Assembly (NCBI GenBank): GCA_029962745.1
Contig: CM057153.1
Location: forward strand, 12,448,446 to 12,512,445
From: Echinometra lucunter
Lineage: Eukaryota > Echinodermata > Echinoidea > Camarodonta > Echinometridae
DNA: 64,000 nt
Direction: 5' to 3'
Both the position numbers and the translations under genes were made by a program. Shown piece by piece: positions 60,501-64,000 of the stretch. The notes beneath the pieces are model-generated. The model was not told the DNA's origin. It worked only from the letters and a program-made list of their open reading frames with translations, and ran no database searches. How positions within the stretch are numbered: position 1 is the stretch's first letter; every line of letters begins with the position of its first letter.

Positions 60501-63500
60501 CATGTTGGTTTCATAATTTGGAAACCGAGGTAGAACATTTTGCTTTAATGGTGAGGGTGAGCAAGCTGTCCACGATATTATAGTCGTCACAAATTAATTC
60601 ATGTTGTATTATTTACGTATTTAAGTATTATAATTTGTTTGTTGTGAACATATCGCTTTATCTTAAACTGAATGAATTGGGTTCAAGTAAACCTACGAAC
60701 TGTATGGTCACGATCTGTCTGTAGTGTCGTAATGCATGGTAAGCCGCAAGACATCTGACAATTTTGTTTACAAATGGACCGACTGAAGTAGAAGGAGCAT
60801 AATCTTCACGAAGGTTCTCTATTCTATTAATAGGAAGGCCGTGCTAATGATCTCAAGTACTGGGAATGTCACTGGAAGGACATAGTCTGACCATTCGCTT
60901 TCTATTGGATCTGCATAATTGTTCAAGCAACCATACTGTGACCAATCTTCAAATCTTTGAAGGCACACTGTAGGCCATTTCCTGGTCCAGTGTTACATTC
61001 TGAGCAGAATACATAGGATTAGAAGGAAAAAAAAGATGATTAGGGAAAGCTATGAATGGAAAGATCATTTATATCTCATTCTATTTTCTTTCTTTCTTCT
61101 TTTTTTTTGAATCTTTAAATGTCCAGATCCAAGATATTGTGTCCACGGGGCTTCGACACAACGAGATCATACAACTACTTAGCTGGCTCACGGAGCACAA
61201 GTAAGATAATACTCATCTTATTGTAAATAGAGGTACAGGATAAAGTGGGAAGATAGCAGAACGGACAAACTGAATGATTAATACAAAATAGCAGACGATG
61301 ATAACGAAGAAAGGAAGAAGGAGGCATTTTAGGGGAAATTGCAAAAAAGGAAATGACCGAGAAAATGGAAAAAATGAAAAAAGGGAAATATTTGTCATCA
61401 TGACATCTCATTGATACCAGCAAACTTTGACCTTTAACTAATGAGCGACGTTGATTATGCAACCTTTGAATGCAACCATCTAAATGAATCAACCTTTCTG
61501 TAACAGTCTATCATATCTTGTCATAAATACGAACACCCTTACACTAACTGTTCTAAAACTGTACTTTCATGAAAAAGAAATCTGATATAAAAATGTAATT
61601 TCTTGTAATCTAGTAGTAATTATATGATATTGCTCTAACAATTTAACACCACTCGATAATGGTTCTAAAAGTTACAGCAAAAATGAAGCATTTTTAGAGG
61701 TTATTATTGGATGTCATCGTCTTTTTCAATGTTTTCAGGGCGGAAATGAGAAGACTGAATGCAACGTTTGTGGAAGGGGTTTGCTTGGAGAAAGCCGCAG
61801 ACACTATCCTTCCCGAACACACAAAGAAAGAACTGGAGCAAAGGTAATTATTGTGATATTTAATTCCTAACCGTCAACTTTACAGTTAACAACAGAATTA
61901 TTCATATGCCCAGAAATTTGATGAATTTCATGTTTTTCTTATAAGTATGAATCTAGAAAGATGGACTCTTTGGGGAATTATAGTTGAATACTGTCAGCTG
62001 TTGATTCCCATATACATGCTTTGCTTTCTTTGCTAACATGGTTAATGTCTGAAAATGTGTTTACATAATTTTTCTGTAATATTAGATTAGCTTGTATCAT
62101 ATTATTGAAAGCAGAAAATTCAGTCCATAACTTAATGAATTGTCGGCTGAGGGTGAACAACTATTTAAGGTTTTCACATCTGCACAAAAATTGAGATGAA
62201 AATGTATTCCTTTCCTGGAATTTTTATAAGTGTTCATATCCCAGTCTGAGCTTGGCACTGAGGCGTATATAAAAAAAAAATACATGTTTCCGACATTCCT
62301 GGTATTATGAGTATGTTCTGCAACTATTCAAGAAAGGGTATAATGGTCAAACTTCCTTTTGTTTTTAAAAAAAAAACTGAATACATTACCCCTAAACCAT
62401 CAAATTTTGTAATTGTCATGTGTAATCCTTCTAACTTTTTGTTGGTGGGATGCTCAAGTAAGATAAACGAGGATAACCCAAAATCATAAACAAAACTGAA
62501 GAAAATCAAAACTTGGTATTGTGAATAATGTTGTTTTTAAACGATATATATAGAGAGAGAGGGGGAGGGAGAGAGAGAGAGAGAGAGATGGGGAGGGAGG
62601 GAGAGAGAGAGAGAAGCAGACAGACAGATAAAGCGAGAGAGAGAGAGAGATAGCAAGGGGGAGAGCAGACAGGCAAGCACACAGAATGGAAACACAGTGA
62701 GAGAGGCTGAAAAGGGGGTCGATACTGACTTTTGGCTCGGTGTTACACAGAACTGTAAATCCCAAATTAATTACTTCCAAACCTGAGTTCACTGAAAAAT
62801 CATCGAACCATGTCATGAAGGACAGTCATTACATTTGGCAAATGATTTGCATTATATACCACAAAAGCCATGCAGGTCTCCCTACCTGTTTGAAATTTGT
62901 ACAAACTAGACTTTGTGTGACGAACCGAAACTGAACCGCAATCGGGTTGATTTGATGAAGTATGAACCGTGACAAAAACTCAGATTTAAAAGTTGTACCA
63001 TCCCGTGTTGTCTGTGTTGCCTGTCTTATCTGTTAAAGTTGCTTTGTTTAGTGCCTGTAATTAAAGTCTTGTTGATATGATATGGTTTTCCTTTGCAGAT
63101 GTGTTGTTCATAGTCTCAATAAAAGCATAAATACATCTTTAAAAGTGTAAAATTAAATGCATATTTACGTCATATTGTTTGCCTTGTGCTTTAAACTCGG
63201 AGATTGCAATTAATCTGCAATGAATCTAGACACTGGATTATGAAGAACTATGAATAGTACAGCATCATCACTTTCCAATAATGGACCATTTTTTCCTGCT
63301 CTAAAAGCATTCATGAGCATTCGTGGACTGCAGTCTAGAATTCCCTTCTCTAGAACCAGACTAAAAACAAAGACATTCCAGATACACTTGAATTGCTTAA
63401 ACATTTTCCAGTATCGTCGCGCAGACGTGGGTTTTGGTACGGTGGAGATCCAAAGGAAATTAATTATGTTGCGTTCCACTTTGTCGCTCGAAGAAGGAAG

Positions 63501-63787
63501 AAACATATTTTGACTAAAATAGTTTCCATAATAGTTATTTATATAGGTAATAGGCATCCGTTTATCAGCTTCTGTCTGGCGGGGGCCGTGGGTGCCCGTG
63601 CTAAAAAAAAATACAGACAAAAGACAGGTGTGAATTACACGCAAAATTTAATGAACAACAACCTGAAAATACAATACTGGGAGAGTCATAACAAGCTAAA
63701 TCATTTTTTTTTTCTTTTAGTTACTTGAAGACAGTACACAGCAATGTGAAGCAATGGGCCAAGGACGCTTTGCAGAAGGAGAGAGGG
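34120..63787 (+). CDS. EXOC3-like (Sec6 superfamily) protein, 5' part, 11 exons, 323 residues; continues beyond the window
   Basis: The exons are 34120-34175, 37526-37648, 48596-48680, 48954-48998, 49713-49822, 52931-53044, 54285-54390, 54913-54996, 61127-61200, 61739-61843 and 63721-63787; all introns are GT-AG and every phase joins. From about residue 104 the protein follows exocyst subunit EXOC3/Sec6: a helix ending IVQEEER, then GFTTPDRPKKWKDKIL, then the NWLAIHMELM helix, then NEIIQLLSWL, in the order found in vertebrate EXOC3. Exocyst Sec6 tethers secretory vesicles at the plasma membrane; relatives TNFAIP2/EXOC3L remodel actin-rich protrusions. The amino-terminal part (residues 1-103) is not that of canonical EXOC3: it is shorter, with a Ser-rich stretch and a predicted coiled coil at about 45-75, so an EXOC3L/TNFAIP2-type paralogue is more likely than orthologous EXOC3. 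The large C-terminal Sec6 portion lies to the right of the window. Confidence 0.9.
34665..34735 (+). mobile_element. Degenerate tRNA-derived SINE head
   Basis: An A-box-like TGGTGTCTAGTGGTTAAAG and a B-box-like GATTCAAGTTC are spaced as in a tRNA, with CTCTCGTCC between. The stems are imperfect. No body or tail could be delimited. Confidence 0.4.
37326..37404 (+). pseudogene. Decayed duplicate of EXOC3-like exon 2
   Basis: Exactly 200 bases upstream of exon 2, the sequence repeats exon 2: the conceptual frame reads RLQASEPNLSMNRSGKNGN against RTSASEPNLSTSCSGEDGN in the live exon. The acceptor AG has become AA (CACAA|CCG against TACAG|CCG), a deletion of about 17 bases removes the acidic segment, and the frame soon hits a TGA. 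Similarity extends into the pyrimidine-rich intron before it, so this is a local genomic duplication and not a processed copy. It is not expected to be spliced in. Confidence 0.75.
37526..37648 (+). CDS. EXOC3-like exon 2
   Basis: Acceptor TACAG and donor CA|GTAAGT. It encodes a Ser-rich segment (SASEPNLSTSCSGEDG) then an acidic/charged helix (EEHELDEMTKQADNLRREYE) with heptad-like spacing. Only one frame is open. It begins by completing a codon left in phase 2 and ends in phase 2; CA joins the first base of exon 3 to make Gln. Confidence 0.85.
39763..39914. mobile_element. Hairpin MITE with CAGGGCCCCGTTTCATAAA ends, 152 bp
   Basis: The left CAGGGCCCCGTTTCATAAAA and right TTTTATGAAACGGGGCCCTG are exact inverse copies. 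The arms continue AACTTATTATCAATAACAAG against CTTGCTGATAACAAGTT. No coding capacity. Related termini occur at 14079-14222 and 43881-44163. Confidence 0.88.
39966..40234. mobile_element. Inverted-repeat element, copy 2 (about 269 bp)
   Basis: The arms contain AAAAGGGAGCAAGTGACAT and, inverted, AAAAGGAACCAAGTGACA. The interior matches copy 1 at 28468-28729 in inverted orientation (for example ATGTTAGGCAAGGCATCATG here). Both ends are more diverged than in copy 1. Confidence 0.7.
41013..41674. mobile_element. Foldback-type element, copy 2 (about 662 bp, both arms)
   Basis: The left arm (41013 to about 41225) begins TATAAACACAACAAAAAAGT. Its inner part (GTCATGCATGAGTGAGCAGA and following, about 41154-41222) returns inverted at about 41591-41674. 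The internal segment (about 41245-41580) matches that of copy 1 at 30065-30618 in reverse. The outermost part of the right arm is missing. No reading frame of note, so it is non-autonomous. Confidence 0.82.
43490..43570. repeat. Fragment resembling the body of the 17.3-kb SINE
   Basis: AATCTGATCTTGTAAAGCGC then ATATCGGATTATAATCTCTC aligns with the SINE body near 17311-17370 (CTTGTATATATAGCGCATAT and following), including the following CTTACGGACTTTGAAT against CCTAAGGACTGGATAT. No tRNA head is visible, so it is a truncated or old copy. Confidence 0.45.
43881..44163. mobile_element. Hairpin MITE with TTCGTAAAGTTACG arms, about 283 bp
   Basis: The left arm TCATAAACTGTTCGTAAAGT continues into TACGCATGACTTTACGAAC, and the right arm carries the inverse (GTAACTTTACGAACAGCTTT then ATGAAACACCCC). 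A long G run (43883-43900) stands at the left tip. Within each arm TTCGTAAAGT/ACTTTACGAA is itself inverted, making nested hairpins. Confidence 0.72.
46651..48026. mobile_element. Helitron-like non-autonomous element (pearl/Tsp type) with seven 157-bp units
   Basis: The ends are TGTCTCGCCCACC and GTGGGCGAGACA, an inverted pair. Inside the left end is a GTCC-rich microsatellite (46696-46773), then seven tandem units, then about 150 bases of single-copy tail. This layout (subterminal inverted repeats, tetranucleotide run, about 160-bp core repeats) is that described for bivalve pearl elements, sea-urchin Tsp repeats and Helentron-associated elements; the assignment is by layout only. It lies within intron 2. 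Confidence 0.65.
46789..47870. repeat. Seven-unit tandem array, 157-bp period, with nuclear-receptor half-sites
   Basis: The phrase AAACTTGGG starts at 46824, 46981, 47138, 47295, 47452, 47609 and 47774: five steps of exactly 157 and one of 165, the last caused by an 8-base insertion near 47700. Units 1-6 carry AGGTCA four times in the same direction with gaps of 7, 1 and 4 bases (a DR7, DR1 and DR4 series); units 6 and 7 vary at single bases. Unit 7 is the most diverged. Confidence 0.92.
48596..48680 (+). CDS. EXOC3-like exon 3
   Basis: Preceded by a very strong CT tract (48521-48590) and acceptor CTGTAG; donor AAA|GTAAGT. After one base that completes Gln it encodes 28 residues beginning MQFQEKWRDDMLLKLHQENL. 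This continues the charged helix of exon 2 as a likely coiled coil. Ends in phase 0. Confidence 0.88.
48954..48998 (+). CDS. EXOC3-like exon 4 (45-nt microexon-like)
   Basis: Acceptor CCCAG and donor GCG|GTAAGT. Encodes LAPNTTSFNGVKRRA, phase 0 at both ends. Because it is 45 bases long and symmetric it could be included or skipped without changing the frame. It forms a polar linker between the coiled coil and the Sec6-like helices. Confidence 0.8.
49668..49704 (+). repeat. TG dinucleotide repeat upstream of exon 5
   Basis: A run of TG units (with one TATG break) ends 8 bases before the exon 5 acceptor (GCAACGCAG), where the polypyrimidine tract is expected. UG repeats in this position bind TDP-43/CELF-type factors in other animals. 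Confidence 0.9.
49713..49822 (+). CDS. EXOC3-like exon 5 (start of the Sec6-like region)
   Basis: Encodes DSLLDQIRVLIRKFLLLAQG then DPSLVEACFQIVQEEER. The last part matches the EXOC3 pattern in which a helix ends with EEE/REE plus Arg just before the GF-x-x-P-x-RPK motif. Donor AG|GTGAGA; phase 0 to phase 2. Confidence 0.93.
50854..51084. mobile_element. MITE with TAGTCA/TGACTA motifs, 231 bp
   Basis: The left end is CACTTTAAAAACAAACTAGT. The right end inverted is CACTCTTAAAACAAATCATT. The subterminal block GGGTCAGCTGGGTGCAACTA is identical in both arms. CA lies outside both ends where TA is usual. Same family as 30727-30980. Confidence 0.82.
52489..52540 (+). repeat. Four tandem hAT-tip-like units (ACAGGGGCG)
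   Basis: ACAGGGGCG occurs four times in 50 bases, followed by GCGT, TCGT or T spacers, and the last runs into CAGGGGCGCACCCAGG, a typical hAT left end. No matching right terminus was located. Confidence 0.55.
52931..53044 (+). CDS. EXOC3-like exon 6
   Basis: Carries the most recognisable Sec6/EXOC3 block: RDEEAAKVKEEKGFTTPDRP, then KKWKDKILTELRKVPLL. Vertebrate EXOC3 has the same GF-x-x-P-x-RPK-x-WK-x-K arrangement. Acceptor ATCTATAG, donor AG|GTAAGA; phase 2 to phase 2. The first G completes Arg from exon 5. Confidence 0.96.
53355..53712. repeat. Tandem duplication, 184-bp offset, with GGT-rich starts
   Basis: Two copies begin with GGTGGT runs followed by GGAGAA, then AGAAATCTGC, GATGACATGAGAACACTT and CATTTTCGACTG; the last phrase starts at 53505 and 53689, an offset of 184. 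More GGT-rich sequence precedes (53261-53340). Frames through it on either strand are repeat translations. Confidence 0.85.
53902..54244. mobile_element. hAT-like MITE, 343 bp, with eroded 8-bp TSD
   Basis: The left end is CACTGGCGTAAATCC and the right end inverted is CATTGGCGTAAATCCC. The flanks ATACGTAC (53894-53901) and ATATGTAT (54245-54252) differ by two C-to-T changes. It has a GCGAGCGA cluster (54030-54050) and a C run near the right end, like the 533-879 element. It ends 40 bases before exon 7. Confidence 0.8.
54285..54390 (+). CDS. EXOC3-like exon 7
   Basis: Encodes VENTPQQDRTDNRNWLAIHM then ELMSQKLREDLTIVK, matching in EXOC3 the segment with a conserved Trp-Leu followed by a long helix and D-L-x-V-x-K. 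Acceptor TTTTAG, donor AAG|GTAAAA; phase 2 to phase 0. Confidence 0.95.
54600..54745 (-). mobile_element. tRNA-derived SINE head in intron 7
   Basis: On the minus strand: A-box-like TGGCTTATTGGTAGA (about 54725-54710) and B box GGTTCGAAACC (54687-54677), with CACCAATAAGCGGGAGATCC between. It shares CCCGGGTTCGAAACCAAGC with the plus-strand copy at 19535-19640. Confidence 0.65.
54913..54996 (+). CDS. EXOC3-like exon 8
   Basis: Acceptor TTCCTCAG, donor CAC|GTGAGT, phase 0 to phase 0. Encodes GLFSACHSLDSDIAQFFIDA then YYEYLTQH, equivalent to the EXOC3 helix pair containing C-x-P/S ... Y-x-x-x-L. The exon length (84) makes in-frame skipping possible. Confidence 0.93.
56731..57856 (+). pseudogene. 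LINE endonuclease region, broken
   Basis: Translated pieces 56731-57066, about 57055-57226 and 57226-57856 together cover the endonuclease domain and the linker to RT. One base appears lost near 57055 and another near 57226; a TAG stops the frame at 57855. Pieces after the breaks resume the expected family pattern (GGVALYIPQQ, then LGVFYRPPQS, then FMGDFNIN), so the damage is point indels and not rearrangement. Confidence 0.88.
57858..59767 (+). pseudogene. LINE reverse transcriptase region, broken
   Basis: After the TAG the frame continues (RIAKREYYTSQL ... SPGFDGIPNFLLKK) to a break at 58282. The NYRPISLLT motif is regained by a shift near 58383. The RT core 58422-59576 is intact through FADDS and the thumb. 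A further shift near 59515 moves the C-terminal FFGPVYWNSLPNDF segment into another frame ending at 59767. Two Cys-poor tails suggest no zinc knuckle. Confidence 0.88.
61127..61200 (+). CDS. EXOC3-like exon 9
   Basis: Acceptor GTCCAG and donor AA|GTAAGA; phase 0 to phase 2. Encodes IQDIVSTGLRHNEIIQLLSW then LTEH. EXOC3 has the same NEI-x-x-LL-x-W core in this place. Confidence 0.95.
61739..61843 (+). CDS. EXOC3-like exon 10
   Basis: Acceptor TTTTCAG, donor AG|GTAATT; phase 2 to phase 2. Encodes AEMRRLNATFVEGVCLEKAA then DTILPEHTKKELEQ plus a split Ser codon. In EXOC3 the same block reads as a variable loop followed by L-P-x-x-V-x-x-L-L. Confidence 0.92.
61844..63720 (+). other. EXOC3-like intron 10
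   Basis: Contains a GA-rich tract with GACA variants (62552-62660). No exon or mobile element is recognised. The acceptor region is a pure T tract before CTTTTAG. Confidence 0.55.
63721..63787 (+). CDS. EXOC3-like exon 11 (last exon in window)
   Basis: Completes a Ser codon, then encodes YLKTVHSNVKQWAKDALQKE RG, matching the EXOC3 helix Y-x-x-x-x-x-x-N-x-x-x-W-x-x-x-A-L. Donor GGG|GTATGT at 63788. Ends in phase 0; the next exon lies beyond the right edge. Confidence 0.93.
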
Positions 63788-63820
63788 GTATGTTTTGGGT
63801 TGTTGTTGTTGTTCTTGTTC

Positions 63821-63957
63821 TTGTTCTTCTTCTTCTTGTTCTTCTTCTTCTTCATCTTCTTCTTCTTCTTCTTCTTCTTCTTCTTCTTCTTCTTCTTCTT
63901 CTTCTTCTTCTTCTTCTTCTTCTTCTTCTTCTTCTTCTTCTTCTTCTTCTTCTTCTT
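63821..63957. repeat. TTC trinucleotide microsatellite
   Basis: An almost pure TTC array beginning 34 bases after the exon 11 donor, preceded by GTT/TTC-mixed sequence. Minus-strand frames of Glu runs and plus-strand Phe runs are artefacts. GAA/TTC arrays in introns can form triplex structures. Confidence 0.95.
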
Positions 63958-64000
63958 TATCGCTCATGTTGTCAAGTTGGAAGTGTCGGAGTATGTCTAG

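Larger units (their letters stand above)
54997..61126 (+). other. EXOC3-like intron 8 (6.1 kb) carrying a LINE
   Basis: Its central part, about 56600-60378, is a decayed LINE in the same orientation as the gene. The flanks (54997-56600 and 60379-61126) show no bounded repeat or exon; the latter ends in a T-rich acceptor tract. Confidence 0.7.

Noticed and set aside
63701..63967. Poly-Glu frame on the minus strand and poly-Phe frame on the plus strand
   Set aside because: Repeat translations of the TTC array; the true coding frame here is exon 11 of the EXOC3-like gene.

Overview
The window is an intron-rich, AT-rich eukaryotic genomic segment from an animal, most likely a marine invertebrate deuterostome such as a sea urchin. 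The evidence is a multi-exon Sec6/EXOC3-family gene with ordinary GT-AG introns, several tRNA-derived SINEs, a decayed CR1/L2-type LINE, many short inverted-repeat (MITE-like) elements and long microsatellites. The species assignment is inference; no species-diagnostic gene is present. No bacterial genes, operons, CRISPR arrays or functional tRNA/rRNA genes were found.

Layout. 1-33.9 kb is mostly non-coding and repeat-laden: hAT-like MITEs with recognisable 8-bp target duplications, tRNA-SINEs (one carrying a very long ATT tail, one inserted into a 118-124-bp tandem repeat with a 14-bp target duplication), TA-flanked MITEs, hairpin elements and simple repeats. Two places look like gene starts: a TATA box plus a signal-peptide-like short exon near 15.9 kb (probably broken or the start of an unseen gene), and a CG-rich, arginine-rich open frame at 26820-27193 with a good Kozak context and a splice donor.

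33.9 kb to the right edge holds the one gene identified with confidence: the 5' part of an EXOC3-like (Sec6 superfamily; EXOC3/EXOC3L/TNFAIP2) gene on the + strand. It has a GC-box/CCAAT/TATA promoter, a first coding exon at 34120, and ten more exons whose phases all join without a break, giving 323 residues. The reading continues past the window. Its introns carry a decayed duplicate of exon 2, a two-copy foldback element family shared with the upstream region, a Helitron-like (pearl/Tsp-type) element made of seven 157-bp units, hairpin MITEs, a local 184-bp duplication, and a dead LINE in intron 8.

The most interesting points are: (i) the arginine-rich exon at 26.8 kb ends in the phase needed to splice into exon 2 of the EXOC3-like gene, so it may be an alternative basic N-terminus; (ii) the tandem array in intron 2 carries nuclear-receptor half-sites arranged as DR7-DR1-DR4 in almost every unit; (iii) several MITEs share the same short termini but have unrelated interiors, each built from its own recursively inverted short motif.
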